Shown here piece by piece: positions 1 through 9,477 of a DNA stretch of 64,000 nucleotides. A program made the position numbers and the translations under genes. The number at the start of each line of letters is the position of its first letter. Within the stretch, counting starts at the first letter, position 1. The stretch lies in NCBI GenBank assembly GCA_017643645.1, contig JAEPNB010000004.1, positions 62,001 to 126,000 on the forward strand. The letters are read 5' to 3'. This DNA is from Balneola sp. (GTDB taxonomy: Bacteria > Bacteroidota > Rhodothermia > Balneolales > Balneolaceae). Below the pieces are notes generated by a model. That model had not been told where the DNA came from. It did not search any database and saw only the letters and a program-made list of their open reading frames with translations.

Positions 1-1056
1 TGTTTCAGCAAAGGAAGAAAGCGTATTTAACCAATACCAGTAAGAAGCTGCATAGTGAGGAACTTCATTGGATGCGTGATTCCAGCTTCTGAAATTTGTT
101 TCTGATGGAGTAATAATCTTATAGGTAGTATTTTGTCCCTGAAGCTGGTCTCTGTAGTAAGCAGTTGTTACGATCTCTTCACCAACTAAAAACCCATCTT
201 TATAATTTGGTGTTTCCGGTTCCGGACATTGATTAAAACTTGGGCCACTTGAATGAGTACGAAGTGCATTTATTTCTGAATCGTAATAATCCGGTTGTGA
301 TTTCCATAAACTGCCCGCTATTTGATTGCATGACCCCTTAAATGGATCCACTACAGCTCCATCTTCATCATGTAATTCAAAGTGAAGATGCGGCCCCGTT
401 GAATTCCCTGAACTTCCTACTATTCCAAGATACTCCCCTTCCTCTACTTCCTCTCCAACTCGTTTTGAAGTAAGAGAATTCCTTTTTAAGTGTCCGTACC
501 AGGCAACGCTTCCATCAGAATGTTGAATATACACTGCATTCCAATTTCTACTATTGAACGAACAACTTCTGTCATCATTCCCGTCACTACTATAAATAAT
601 AACCCCCGGTGCTCCAGCGACAACTGCTACTTCTCCATTATCCATTTTATTCCAGGCAAATGGCCACGTAAAAAAATCAGTTCCGGCATGGTTATATCCA
701 TTATCAGTATCATAAGTCCGGGTTCCGCATGTATAATCTTTAAGTTGTCTAGGGTAGCCTGAATTGAGATCCACAAAATTTGAAACACCATGATATCCGT
801 AATCAAACAAATGACTTTCAGCTCTGAGAGGCCAGGAAAACCGAACATCTATATCTCCGGCTTTTACTAGCTTCCCAACTTTTTTCAGGCTATCAATATT
901 TACTTCCAACTGATTCATTATTTCAGCACGTTGTTCAGTACTCAGATGATCTGATGGAAGATCAACCGATCCACCCCCATCCGGCTCTAAAAATTGGGCG
1001 TTAGCTATATTGACAGATGACAGTAAGCTAAAACTAAATAGTAAAATCCATTTCAT
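1..1056 (-). CDS. Secreted M23-family metallopeptidase, 3' end beyond the window
   Basis: The gene starts at an ATG at 1056 and is still open at base 1, so at least 352 residues are present and the C-terminus is missing. The N-terminus is a Sec signal peptide of about 20 residues ending ANA before QF. A lysostaphin/LytM-type M23 domain follows: the first zinc motif HAGTD (an H-x-G-x-D pattern), a YGHL segment, a GxSGNSTGPHLHFE block whose HLH carries the other metal and catalytic histidines, then a DPF segment typical of the domain end. M23 enzymes cut peptide cross-links in peptidoglycan or other glycine-rich peptides in the envelope. After the catalytic domain at least 100 further residues continue, rich in Tyr, Ser and Asn, which may be a binding or sorting region. 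It lies downstream of glnII, separated by a clear terminator, so it probably has its own promoter. Fold assignment is firm; the substrate is unknown. Confidence 0.85.
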   Translation of the reverse strand, partial: MKWILLFSFSLLSSVNIANAQFLEPDGGGSVDLPSDHLSTEQRAEIMNQLEVNIDSLKKVGKLVKAGDIDVRFSWPLRAESHLFDYGYHGVSNFVDLNSGYPRQLKDYTCGTRTYDTDNGYNHAGTDFFTWPFAWNKMDNGEVAVVAGAPGVIIYSSDGNDDRSCSFNSRNWNAVYIQHSDGSVAWYGHLKRNSLTSKRVGEEVEEGEYLGIVGSSGNSTGPHLHFELHDEDGAVVDPFKGSCNQIAGSLWKSQPDYYDSEINALRTHSSGPSFNQCPEPETPNYKDGFLVGEEIVTTAYYRDQLQGQNTTYKIITPSETNFRSWNHASNEVPHYAASYWYWLNTLSSFAET

Positions 1057-1092
1057 AACTTTAATTTTTATAGTGATACTTGATCACAATAA

Positions 1093-1124
1093 AAAACTCT
1101 GTCAACTTTCGCTAACAGAGTTTT
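1093..1124 (-). terminator. Rho-independent terminator of glnII
   Basis: A 10-bp perfect inverted repeat (AAAACTCTGT and ACAGAGTTTT) encloses a 12-nt loop. On the minus strand it is followed by a run of T (bases 1092 down to 1087 and the T-rich flank). It sits 30 bases past the glnII stop and before the start of the M23 gene. Confidence 0.75.
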
Positions 1125-1154
1125 AAGGAAAACTTCAATAAGTGAGTAAAAGTC

Positions 1155-2165
1155 TTATGAAGCTGATTTAACAGTTTTTATAATCCTTGCTGCTGAGGTA
1201 TAAGGGTCAGCGTTTGATGCAGGTCTGCGATCTTCCAACCAGCCCTTCCATCCATTCTCAACAGTTGCTATAGGAATTCGTATAGAAGCTCCCCTGTCAG
1301 ATACACCATAACTGAATTCATCATGTGCAGCAGTTTCGTGCTTACCGGTAAGTCTTTCTTCATTATAAGCTCCGTACACAGCCATGTGCTCTTTTATAAC
1401 GGGAGCAAAAGCATCGCAGATCTTATCGTAAATATCTTTTGATCCTGCTTCTCTCAATACTGAGTTTGAGAAATTAGCATGCATTCCGGATCCATTCCAG
1501 TCAGTATTGCCAAGTGGTTTTGGATGCCAGTTTATAGTTAAACCATATTGCTCGGCTGTTCTTTCCAACAAATAACGAGCAACCCAGGTCTGATCACCTG
1601 CTTCATCAGCACCTTTTGCAAAAATCTGAAACTCCCATTGGCCTGCTGCTACTTCTGCATTAATACCCTCTACATTTAAACCTGCTTCAAGACAAATATC
1701 CAGATGCTCTTCAACCAAATCTCTTCCAAAAGCCTTGTCTGCTCCAACTCCACAATAGTATGGTCCCTGAGGCGCAGGATATCCACCTACAGGAAATCCA
1801 TAAGGCATATTTGTTTCCGGATCCCATAGAAAGTATTCCTGCTCAAATCCGAACCAAAAATCATTGTCATGATCATCGATAGTAGCTCTTCCGTTTGTTT
1901 CATGCGGAGTCCCGTCTGCATTCAAAACTTCTGTCATAACTAAATAAGCATTTACACGAGCCGGGTCTCTGTAAATTGCCACCGGTTTTAGCAAACAATC
2001 CGAAGAATTCCCAACTGCTTGTTGAGTTGAACTTCCATCGAAAGACCAAATTGGTGCGTCTTCAAGTTTACCGGAAAAATCGTGAAGAACTTTTGTTTTG
2101 CTACGAAGTCCCTGCGTAGGAGCCGTTCCATCTAACCAAATATATTCGAGTTTTGATGCAGACAT
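1155..2165 (-). CDS. glnII: Glutamine synthetase, type II (GSII, eukaryote-like)
   Basis: This 336-residue protein joins ammonia and glutamate to make glutamine with ATP, in the cytosol. Length and sequence fit the short GSII class rather than the roughly 450-residue bacterial GSI or the 700-residue GSIII. Visible motifs are WSFDGSST near residue 40, FGFEQEYF near 105 (metal-binding Glu), the EVAAGQWEFQI block near 170, NGSGMHANFS near 225 (ATP and ammonia site) and RGASIRIP near 290. The start ATG at 2165 gives the usual short N-terminal beta-grasp region. It is transcribed alone, with a terminator at 1093-1124 and about 270 bases of AT-rich leader shared with the divergent menA. GSII lacks the adenylylated tyrosine loop of GSI, so control is probably transcriptional; this is an inference. 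Confidence 0.95.
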   Translation of the reverse strand: MSASKLEYIWLDGTAPTQGLRSKTKVLHDFSGKLEDAPIWSFDGSSTQQAVGNSSDCLLKPVAIYRDPARVNAYLVMTEVLNADGTPHETNGRATIDDHDNDFWFGFEQEYFLWDPETNMPYGFPVGGYPAPQGPYYCGVGADKAFGRDLVEEHLDICLEAGLNVEGINAEVAAGQWEFQIFAKGADEAGDQTWVARYLLERTAEQYGLTINWHPKPLGNTDWNGSGMHANFSNSVLREAGSKDIYDKICDAFAPVIKEHMAVYGAYNEERLTGKHETAAHDEFSYGVSDRGASIRIPIATVENGWKGWLEDRRPASNADPYTSAARIIKTVKSAS

Positions 2166-2439
2166 TTTTGTAATGATTTTTGAAATTTAAATTAACGGCT
2201 TAAGATAAGTTCTTTATTAAATAAGACTCAATTATTTTGGTATTTTTTTATTAACAATTAATTAAAAAAGGTTTGTAATTTTAATAACCATATTTAATTA
2301 TGTTTATCAAAAACAAAAGCGCTTCCAGACTTAAGAATTTAGTGGCATAGGATTTTCACTTCACTTTTTTAGGCTACAACTAAAGTAGTATCTTATATTC
2401 AAAATGTTTCCACATAAATTTTCATGTAATTTTTAATTT

Positions 2440-3324
2440 TTGAACACATCTAATTTAAAAATTTGGGTAGAAGCTGCGCGTCCGAAAACTCTTACCGCTG
2501 CTTTCGTTCCCGTTCTTGTTGGAGCTACTATTGCTTATCAACATGAACTTATCAACTGGACAGCAACTACTGTTGCTCTTATCTGTGCTTTTTTAATTCA
2601 GATTGGGACTAATTTTGCCAATGATTATTTCGATTTTGTAAAGGGTGCGGATACTGATGAAAGAATTGGTTTTGAACGAGCTACAGCAAAAGGTTTGATC
2701 TCTCCCAAAACTATGCTGAATGCCACTATCATTTGTATGGCTTTAGCATTTGTATTTGGTCTTTATTTAGTCTGGATTGGCGGTACGATTGTCTTGATCA
2801 TAGGCCTGTTATCATTGTTATTTGGCGTGCTTTATACAGGCGGCCCTTTTCCTCTGGGTTATAACGGTCTTGGAGATCTGTTTGTCTTTCTATTTTTTGG
2901 CATAGTTGCAGTAATGACTACTTACTATGTTAATGCTTTAGCATGGTCGGCGGATACTTTTTGGGCTTCGTTGGCTGTAGGAGCTTTGTGCACTAATATT
3001 TTAGTGGTCAATAACTTGAGAGACGTTGAACAAGATAAAATAGCAGGTAAAAAAACTCTGGGGGTACTCTTTGGCGAAACAATGCTTAAACTGGAGTACA
3101 CATTCATGATCATGCTTGCTTTCGCCATTCCTCCTCATTTTTATTTTCAACTTGGTTATAGTGAGTGGATCTTTCTGCCATTTCTGGTTCTACCGATCGC
3201 GTTGTTTCACACTAAAACTATATGGACGGAAACAGAAAAGAAAAACCTGAATCAACAGCTTGAGAAGACTGCCAAATTCATGACCATATTCGGATTACTT
3301 TTTTCTATCGGAATCATCTTATAA
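2440..3324 (+). CDS. menA: 1,4-dihydroxy-2-naphthoate polyprenyltransferase
   Basis: MenA attaches the polyprenyl tail to 1,4-dihydroxy-2-naphthoate at the membrane, giving demethylmenaquinone. The 294-residue protein is a UbiA-family multi-helix membrane enzyme. The first Asp-rich motif is NDYFDFVKGAD near residue 62-72 and the second is NNLRDVEQDKIAGKKT near 190. The N-terminal VEAARPKTL segment is the usual MenA start. The start codon is TTG: an in-frame TAA at 2434-2436 closes the frame just upstream, and no ATG or GTG precedes the conserved N-terminus. Its stop overlaps the menC start as TAATG, so the two are translationally coupled. It is the first gene of menA-menC-menE; the upstream 270 bases are AT-rich and likely hold divergent promoters for this operon and glnII. 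Confidence 0.94.
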   Translation: MNTSNLKIWVEAARPKTLTAAFVPVLVGATIAYQHELINWTATTVALICAFLIQIGTNFANDYFDFVKGADTDERIGFERATAKGLISPKTMLNATIICMALAFVFGLYLVWIGGTIVLIIGLLSLLFGVLYTGGPFPLGYNGLGDLFVFLFFGIVAVMTTYYVNALAWSADTFWASLAVGALCTNILVVNNLRDVEQDKIAGKKTLGVLFGETMLKLEYTFMIMLAFAIPPHFYFQLGYSEWIFLPFLVLPIALFHTKTIWTETEKKNLNQQLEKTAKFMTIFGLLFSIGIIL

Positions 3325-4397
3325 TGCTCAAATTTTATACTTATAAAATTCCTTTTCAATCTCCTTTTTCTATATCAGGAGCTGATTATGAATTCAGAGA
3401 AGGTGTAATTTTAGAATTTGATCATGACGGAATTCAGGCTTTTGGCGAAATAGCTCCTCTACCCGGCTTTTCTGCCTTTACCTTAGATCAGGTTATCTCC
3501 GTACTTCAACTCAATAAAGAACCCTTAGAAAATGCACTTGTAAAAGGTGAATTTCCTCAGTTTTTTTATGTGCTATCTCAAATACATAACATTCCATCGC
3601 TCAAGTTTGGATTGGATAGTTTATATCATGATTATTTATCAAAACGAAAAGGTGTTTCACTAGCTGAGTATTTATTTCCTGAGATGCAAAAATCAAAAAT
3701 TCCTTCAAATGCTGTATTAAGTATAACAGATGTAAAATCATCGTTGAACAGTGCAACAAAGATGATTCAAGATGGTTTTAAAACTCTTAAGGTTAAAGTT
3801 GGCAGAAACTTCGAAAAGGAATTTCAACTTCTGAAGGCCCTAAGATCTGAACATCCTTCCGTTCGGATCAGAATTGATGCAAACAGATCATGGAGTTTTG
3901 AAGAAGCTGTTTCAAACCTCCTACAACTTGAGTCTTTAAATATTGAATACTGTGAAGAGCCTTTAATCTCTAAAGAAGTTCATCACCTGAGCCTTCTTAA
4001 GAAGGAAACAGCAATTAAATTAGCCGCAGATGAATCTATTCGGAACAAAAAAGATGCTGAGGTACTATCAGTGCAAAATGGGTTTGATGTTTTCGTTTTA
4101 AAACCAATGATGATCGGTAGTTTTTCGGAAATTTACGTAACAAAGCAACAGGCAAACTCTCATTATATTGACATGGTGATTACCACATCGTTAGAAAGTA
4201 AAATAGGAAGGATAATTACGGCAATTTTAGCACTGGGTTGGGGCGCAAAAAAATATGCGCACGGATTAGCAACGGGTTCACTTTTATCACACGATCTGAA
4301 TGATGAAACTGAGATAAATTCGGGTTCTTATGTTATTCCCCAAAAACCGGGTATTGGAATTGATTTGAATTATAAATACTTGAAAGAGATTATATAA
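3324..4397 (+). CDS. menC: o-succinylbenzoate synthase
   Basis: MenC dehydrates SHCHC to o-succinylbenzoate in menaquinone synthesis. This 357-residue protein has the enolase-superfamily layout: an N-terminal capping domain, then a barrel with the KVKVG lysine motif near residue 157, the metal ligands in RIDANRSW near 190, YCEEPL near 215 and AADESI near 240, and the second catalytic lysine in VFVLKPMMIG near 262. These are the acid-base and magnesium residues expected for the muconate-lactonizing/OSBS subgroup. Other members of the subgroup (for example dipeptide epimerases) look alike, but position between menA and menE settles the role. The ATG overlaps the menA stop by one base. Confidence 0.93.
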   Translation: MLKFYTYKIPFQSPFSISGADYEFREGVILEFDHDGIQAFGEIAPLPGFSAFTLDQVISVLQLNKEPLENALVKGEFPQFFYVLSQIHNIPSLKFGLDSLYHDYLSKRKGVSLAEYLFPEMQKSKIPSNAVLSITDVKSSLNSATKMIQDGFKTLKVKVGRNFEKEFQLLKALRSEHPSVRIRIDANRSWSFEEAVSNLLQLESLNIEYCEEPLISKEVHHLSLLKKETAIKLAADESIRNKKDAEVLSVQNGFDVFVLKPMMIGSFSEIYVTKQQANSHYIDMVITTSLESKIGRIITAILALGWGAKKYAHGLATGSLLSHDLNDETEINSGSYVIPQKPGIGIDLNYKYLKEII

Positions 4398-4400
4398 ATA

Positions 4401-5891
4401 GTGTTTAAATCTAGATTACATATGTTTGAATTCGGAAAATCAGAACCTCAAAAGGTTTTTTTGACTTCCGAACATGGAATGTATACCTATAGCGACCTGG
4501 AAAGATTTACCGGGTTTTTTCTTGATATCATCAAACAAAAATCAGATTCTGTAAAATGGCCGATCGCTTTTATATCTGAATCTTCTGATTTGTTAATATT
4601 TTCTATTGCAGCTGCTTGGAAGCTTGGAATACCTATCATTCCGTTAAGTCCTAAGCTTACACAAAAAGAACTAGAGGGTATAGTTCAGGAATTAAGTCCT
4701 TCTCTGATCTTTTGTGATACAGCAAACCGGAACAGACTTTCCGGAGAAGATGTAGTTCATATGGATGAGAACTTCTTTCTGAATGCTTTCACTTTCGATA
4801 TCAGAGAACTGGAATTACCTAACCCATCCAAGATCAAAGACAGTTCCATATTTGGGTATTTCCTGACTTCCGGCACTACCGGCAAATCTAAGATCGTTCC
4901 GTTGAAAAGACGTCAGATGATTTCAGCAGCAAAAGCGTCCGCAAAAAACTTTCAGCCTGAACCCAATCACTTTTGGCTATTATGTTTACCACTTAACCAT
5001 GTTGGTGGAATCTCCATAATATTCAGATCATTACTCTACGGCTCTGCTATTTACAGAATGGGGCAATTTAATGAAGAGATGGTAACAGAATTTCTTTCCG
5101 AAAATCCAAGATTTCAAGCGGCTTCATTAGTACCAACTATGTTATCCAGACTTTTAAAGAATCCGTTATTTAAAACCCACAGAGATTTCAAAGCTATATT
5201 ACTGGGTGGCGGACCAACTACACAACAACTTTTGAAAAGATCGGTTGAAAGAGGAATTCCGATCGTTTCCAGTTATGGAATGACCGAAACATGTGCACAA
5301 ATTGTAGCCAATGCTATGACTACACCTTCAGGCATGTATACTCCACTTAAAAGTGTAGGCAAGCCCTTTCCTCCCAACCAATTACAAATAAGAGACAACA
5401 AAGGAAAAGTATTAGGAAAAAATCAGTCCGGTATGATCTGGCTGAAAGGCCCTCAGGTGTTTGACGGCTATTATGAAACAGATGAGAATGAAGATGCTTT
5501 TGATAAAAATGGTTGGTTCAGAACCGGAGATTATGGCCATCTAAATGGATTTGATCAGCTTTTTATAGAATCCAGAAGGGAAGATCTGATCATCACCGGC
5601 GGAGAAAATGTAAATCCTGTTGAGGTTGAACAAGCTATTCAACGTTTACCACTGATAAAAGAGGCTGTTGTAATAGGAATTCCTGATGAAGAATGGGGAC
5701 AAAAAGTTACAGCTGTTATAACTTTGCTAAATGGTAAGACCCCGGATATTGAAGAAATGAAAAACATGCTTTCTACGGAACTCACTGATTTCAAAATCCC
5801 TAAAGAACTGGTAGTGGTAGACAAATTACCAAAAACCGTAATGGGAAAAGTGAAAAGATGGGAGCTTGCTCAACAGATTATAAAAAAGTGA
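4401..5891 (+). CDS. menE: o-succinylbenzoate-CoA ligase
   Basis: MenE activates o-succinylbenzoate with ATP and CoA. The 496-residue protein is an ANL-superfamily adenylating enzyme: the phosphate loop TSGTTGKSKIVPL near residue 155, SSYGMTE near 290, the hinge region with RTGDYGHL near 375 and RREDLIITGGENVNPVEVE near 390, and the C-terminal lysine region TVMGKVKRWEL. The GTG at 4401 lies 3 bases after the menC stop. An in-frame ATG at 4422 (MFEFGKSEP) is an equally acceptable start that removes seven residues. It completes the menA-menC-menE operon; menF, menD, menH and menB are not in the window. Confidence 0.93.
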   Translation: MFKSRLHMFEFGKSEPQKVFLTSEHGMYTYSDLERFTGFFLDIIKQKSDSVKWPIAFISESSDLLIFSIAAAWKLGIPIIPLSPKLTQKELEGIVQELSPSLIFCDTANRNRLSGEDVVHMDENFFLNAFTFDIRELELPNPSKIKDSSIFGYFLTSGTTGKSKIVPLKRRQMISAAKASAKNFQPEPNHFWLLCLPLNHVGGISIIFRSLLYGSAIYRMGQFNEEMVTEFLSENPRFQAASLVPTMLSRLLKNPLFKTHRDFKAILLGGGPTTQQLLKRSVERGIPIVSSYGMTETCAQIVANAMTTPSGMYTPLKSVGKPFPPNQLQIRDNKGKVLGKNQSGMIWLKGPQVFDGYYETDENEDAFDKNGWFRTGDYGHLNGFDQLFIESRREDLIITGGENVNPVEVEQAIQRLPLIKEAVVIGIPDEEWGQKVTAVITLLNGKTPDIEEMKNMLSTELTDFKIPKELVVVDKLPKTVMGKVKRWELAQQIIKK

Positions 5892-5900
5892 ATTAATTAT

Positions 5901-6968
5901 TTAAGACTTTGGAAGTGATAACGTAAACGTTGTGCCCTTCCCTTCTTCGCTTTCAAAATCTATGTCTCCATTATGTAAGTTCGTAAATACCTTTACTATC
6001 CAAAGACCTAAACCTGAACCAATTTCATTTTTTGTTCCTTCAGATGAATCAGAAAATGCATTAAAAATAGTTTCCTTTTGAGCTTCAGCTATTCCAACTC
6101 CATTGTCTTTGACTGTAATTAAATATTTGCCCTTTTTCTCCTTAAGATCGACCTCGATCTTTCCGTCCTGCTTAGTAAACTTGATGGCGTTTTGGATTAA
6201 GTTGTTTAGAACAGAGATCATCTTCTCTACATCAACATTGAGTTTCGAACCATTGGGAAGATCTGAGTTTGTAATAAACTCAATCCCTTTCATTTCGAAA
6301 TAGATTCTATGGTTCTTTGCCAGCTTATTGAAAATATCTTCAGGAGTTACTTCTCTTTTATTTACATGAATTTCTCCGTCATCAAATCTGGCCAGAGTAA
6401 GCATATTATCCAAAAACCTTGCATGACTATCAGCACTGATCTCGATCAGCTCTATGTACTTGAAAATATCTTTCAAGTCAGGATCTTCTCCCTGAAGTTC
6501 ACCTCTGATCAACTCATTTGCTATTTTTATAGATCCAATTGGAGTTTTAGAATCATGAGAAACCATAGCTATTAAACGGTTTTTCAACTTTAAAAGATCA
6601 TCAAGTTCCTCTATACACTTTTGAGTATTAGCCATTAGCAATCCCGCTTCATCTTCAAAATGCTTTGGTAATGCCGGGATCTTTTTATCAGAATTATATT
6701 TAATGACCGCTTTATTAGTCATTAAAATGGGCGCAAGTAAACGAAAAATAAAATACAGCGTTACGGAAGCTCCAACCACTGTTGCAGCTAATACTACAAG
6801 CAGAATAGAAACTCTTTCTTCAACCGGAAAATAAATAGTAAGGTAAATGAACAGACCTATTAACGGGATGTGTGTTCCGATGAACGCTATCAGGAAAATT
6901 TTCCCGGTATATCCTTTTGGCCGTTTTAACTTACTTATAAGACTGTAGAATGATAATTTGCTGTCCAT
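5901..6968 (-). CDS. Membrane sensor histidine kinase
   Basis: The 355-residue protein has two transmembrane helices at about residues 23-47 and 54-80 with almost no loop between them, so it lacks a sizeable extracytoplasmic sensor. A HAMP-like or linker segment (80-125) leads into a HisKA domain with phospho-acceptor His138 in MVSHDSKTP, then an HATPase domain with an N box (NNLIQNAIKFT, near 236), a G1 box (DNGVGIAEAQ) and a G2 box (GSGLGLWIVKVF). No receiver domain is fused and no response regulator gene lies alongside, so it is an orphan kinase here. It may sense membrane or internal state. It converges tail to tail with menE, 9 bases apart. Confidence 0.9.
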   Translation of the reverse strand: MDSKLSFYSLISKLKRPKGYTGKIFLIAFIGTHIPLIGLFIYLTIYFPVEERVSILLVVLAATVVGASVTLYFIFRLLAPILMTNKAVIKYNSDKKIPALPKHFEDEAGLLMANTQKCIEELDDLLKLKNRLIAMVSHDSKTPIGSIKIANELIRGELQGEDPDLKDIFKYIELIEISADSHARFLDNMLTLARFDDGEIHVNKREVTPEDIFNKLAKNHRIYFEMKGIEFITNSDLPNGSKLNVDVEKMISVLNNLIQNAIKFTKQDGKIEVDLKEKKGKYLITVKDNGVGIAEAQKETIFNAFSDSSEGTKNEIGSGLGLWIVKVFTNLHNGDIDFESEEGKGTTFTLSLPKS

Positions 6969-7176
6969 AAAAAATTTACTTGATGAATTTACTAACCTTA
7001 TCGACGGCTTTACATGAATTTTAATCCTGTAATTTTTTCAATCCCAATCTTTTTGGGCTTATGAGTATAGATATATTGGGAATACTCTTTGAATCCAAAA
7101 GTAAGTGGTTTTTTGAGTAGAAATCTTAAAACTCAGCTTGATCCCTGCCTTAGCTTAAGTGCTTATTGTTTGATTA

Positions 7177-8469
7177 TTACAACCCCACCCTTTCAAAAAT
7201 AACATCTACATTTCTGGTGTGATGTTTCAGGTCAAAAGCATCTTCGATCTCTTCTTTGCTGAGTTGTGATGAAATAAACTCGTCGTTGTCTATCAATGGG
7301 CGGAACAGCTTTTGATTTTCCCACGACTCCATCGCCAGTGGTTGAACAGCATCGTACGCTTCTTCTCTGTTGATGCCTTTGTCGATCAGTTTATTCAGAA
7401 TACGCTGTGAAAAAACAAGTCCCTGTGTTTTCCAGATGTTCGCTTCCATATTTTCTTCAAATACCACCAGATTCTCGATCACATTCGCAAAACGTGAAAG
7501 CATATAATCCAGTAATGTAGTTGCATCCGGAAGAATGATACGCTCCGCAGATGAGTGCGAAATATCACGTTCGTGCCACAGCGGGATGTTTTCAAAAGCA
7601 GTAACCATATAACCGCGAAGTACTCTGGCACAACCTGTAATATTCTCAGAGCTGATCGGGTTTCTTTTGTGCGGCATAGATGACGAACCCTTCTGCCCTT
7701 TTCTGAACGCTTCTTCTGCTTCACGAACTTCACTGCGTTGCAAATGACGAACTTCCACCGCCATTTTTTCCATCGTTGATCCGATCAATGCCAAAGTAGA
7801 TATATAGTAAGCGTGTCTGTCTCTCTGTAAGGTTTGGGTTGAGATCGGAGCCGGAGTTAATCCTAATTTCTCGCAGGTGTACTGTTCTACTTCAGGAGGA
7901 ATGTTTGCAAAAGTTCCTACCGAGCCGGACAGTTTCCCAAACTCAACATCAGCAGCAGCTTTTTCGAAGCGCTCTAAGTTTCTTTTCATTTCGGCATACC
8001 AAAGTGCGCACTTCAATCCGAAAGTCGTTGGCTCCGCATGAATTCCGTGCGTTCTGCCCATCATCACAGTGTACTTATGAGCCTTTGCCTTTTCGCCCAG
8101 AACTGAAATAATTCGCTCCAGATCTTCTTTGATCAACTTATTCGCTTGTTTTAGACGAACTCCCCAAGCTGTGTCTACCACATCCGTGGAAGTCAATCCG
8201 TAGTGGATCCATTTTTTTTCTTCACCCAACGTTTCTGATACCGCGCGTGTAAAAGCCACCACATCGTGACGGGTTTTGGCTTCAATTTCTTTTATTCTAT
8301 CTAACTTGAAAGATGCTTTTTCATACAATTTATCTACATCTTCCATTGGGATGGTTCCCAGTTTTGCCCATGCCCAACACGCTGCAAGCTCAACCTCCAA
8401 CCAGGCCTGAAATTGATTTTCTTCCGTCCAAATGTCTTCCATTTCTTTGCGGGAATATCGGGATATCAT
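7177..8469 (-). CDS. purB: Adenylosuccinate lyase
   Basis: PurB splits fumarate from SAICAR and from adenylosuccinate, serving both de novo IMP synthesis and AMP formation. The 430-residue length is usual for the bacterial enzyme. The fumarase/aspartase-superfamily signature [15 protein letters not shown] lies near residue 263, carrying the mobile-loop catalytic serine. [12 protein letters not shown] near 66, the [13 protein letters not shown] block near 88 and [14 protein letters not shown] near 140 form the other conserved regions. It stands alone, with 163 bases to the divergent ars operon and about 200 bases of spacer to the kinase gene; the spacer contains a small CCCAA/TTGGG hairpin near 7043-7057 without a clear T run. 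Confidence 0.95.
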   Translation of the reverse strand: MISRYSRKEMEDIWTEENQFQAWLEVELAACWAWAKLGTIPMEDVDKLYEKASFKLDRIKEIEAKTRHDVVAFTRAVSETLGEEKKWIHYGLTSTDVVDTAWGVRLKQANKLIKEDLERIISVLGEKAKAHKYTVMMGRTHGIHAEPTTFGLKCALWYAEMKRNLERFEKAAADVEFGKLSGSVGTFANIPPEVEQYTCEKLGLTPAPISTQTLQRDRHAYYISTLALIGSTMEKMAVEVRHLQRSEVREAEEAFRKGQKGSSSMPHKRNPISSENITGCARVLRGYMVTAFENIPLWHERDISHSSAERIILPDATTLLDYMLSRFANVIENLVVFEENMEANIWKTQGLVFSQRILNKLIDKGINREEAYDAVQPLAMESWENQKLFRPLIDNDEFISSQLSKEEIEDAFDLKHHTRNVDVIFERVGL

Positions 8470-8579
8470 AAAAGTAATTAGTTTGAAATTCTGAGGTTGT
8501 TTAAAGATACAGCTTATGATCAGAGAATGCTCTTTGTCTTAACGTTTTTTTCGAATTCTAAAATTTTAAGAGAAAAAGG

Positions 8580-8617
8580 TTGGAATAAAATTTTATTAAT
8601 CGTAATATTGCAATGAA
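8580..8617 (+). promoter_or_regulatory. Candidate promoter/operator of the ars operon
   Basis: Upstream of the ArsR-family gene there is TTG at 8580-8582, about 20 bases, then TAATATTG at 8603-8610. This resembles the Bacteroidetes TTTG / TAnnTTTG promoter pattern. The second box sits in a short imperfect dyad (GTAATATTGC, 8602-8611), where an autoregulating ArsR repressor could bind. Evidence is pattern only. Confidence 0.25.
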
Positions 8618-8631
8618 CAAATAGACAAGTA

Positions 8632-8967
8632 ATGGGACTTACCAAAACCGAAATTTTTACAGAGCAACAAAACAAGATCGCAGTGTTTGCAAAAGCCTTT
8701 GCTCATCCTGCCCGCGTTGCCATACTCCAACAATTATTTTCTACCGATTCCTGCATTTGCGGTGACTTAGTTGAAGAAATTGGTCTCGCTCAACCTACGA
8801 TCTCTCAGCACTTAAAAGAGCTGAAGAATCTAGGGCTTATTCAGGGAAATATTGAAGGAACCAGTGTGTGCTATTGCATAAACAAAGAAAACTGGTCGGA
8901 GATGAAATCGATCATTACTCAATTTCTGGATCAGGATATTAACGGAACGAACTTAAACTGCTGCTAA
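8632..8967 (+). CDS. arsR: ArsR/SmtB-family metalloregulator
   Basis: A 111-residue winged-helix repressor. The helix-turn-helix is AQPTISQHLKELKNLGLI near residues 53-70. Helix alpha3 carries Cys41 and Cys43 in SCICGDLVEEI, placed like the ELCVCDL metal box of E. coli-type ArsR that binds arsenite. More cysteines occur at about 80 and 82 (SVCYCIN) and as a terminal CC pair, so ligand set and specificity cannot be fixed from sequence. By family knowledge it would repress its own operon and leave DNA when As(III) or Sb(III) binds. The next gene starts 24 bases downstream, followed closely by an arsenate reductase and a channel, which supports the arsenic assignment. Confidence 0.88.
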   Translation: MGLTKTEIFTEQQNKIAVFAKAFAHPARVAILQQLFSTDSCICGDLVEEIGLAQPTISQHLKELKNLGLIQGNIEGTSVCYCINKENWSEMKSIITQFLDQDINGTNLNCC

Positions 8968-8991
8968 CTTTAAACACATCACTACAGAATC

Positions 8992-9459
8992 ATGAAATTA
9001 TCTCAAATTAAACGAACCCTTGTCGACCTGGAATCTATCGCCTTCCAATTACCGAACGGTGAATTGGTTCCAAGACATTTTCACGTGACCGAAGTCGGAA
9101 TGATCACCAAGAACTTCATCGATTGCGGCGGAACACTAAGAAATGAGGAAGTGATCAACTTTCAGTTGTGGAGTGCCAACGATTACGATCACCGCATCCA
9201 TCCTGAAAAACTGTTGCACATCATTGAGCTGTCTGAAAAGACCTTAGGACTTCCTGATCTGGATATCGAAGTAGAATATCAGGGTGAAACCATTGGCAAA
9301 TACGGACTCGATTTTGACGGTACTAATTTCCTGCTTACTACCAAAGCGACTGATTGTCTGGCTAAGGAAAATTGCGGTGTTCCTGCTTCCAAACCAAAAG
9401 TTAAACTATCCGAGCTTCAAACAGCTGAGTGCTGTGCTCCCGGAAGTGGTTGCTGTTAA
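8992..9459 (+). CDS. DUF6428-like protein of the ars operon
   Basis: A 155-residue soluble protein without signal peptide or membrane helix. I recognise the type (DUF6428-like, recalled rather than searched) from arsenic operons of Bacteroidetes, where it commonly sits between arsR and the phosphatase-type arsenate reductase. The N-terminal half has a conserved-looking GELVPRHFHVTEVG segment and CGGT; the C-terminus is cysteine-rich (DCLAKENCG near 117 and CCAPGSGCC at the very end), suggesting metal or metalloid binding. Function is not established; a metallochaperone or redox helper role is only an inference from context. Confidence 0.75.
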   Translation: MKLSQIKRTLVDLESIAFQLPNGELVPRHFHVTEVGMITKNFIDCGGTLRNEEVINFQLWSANDYDHRIHPEKLLHIIELSEKTLGLPDLDIEVEYQGETIGKYGLDFDGTNFLLTTKATDCLAKENCGVPASKPKVKLSELQTAECCAPGSGCC

Positions 9460-9477
9460 TCCGTTAATGATCTGAAA

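Noticed and set aside
490-848. Two small open frames on both strands in the first kilobase
   Set aside because: They lie out of frame inside the M23 peptidase coding region, which is itself open from 1056 to the window edge.
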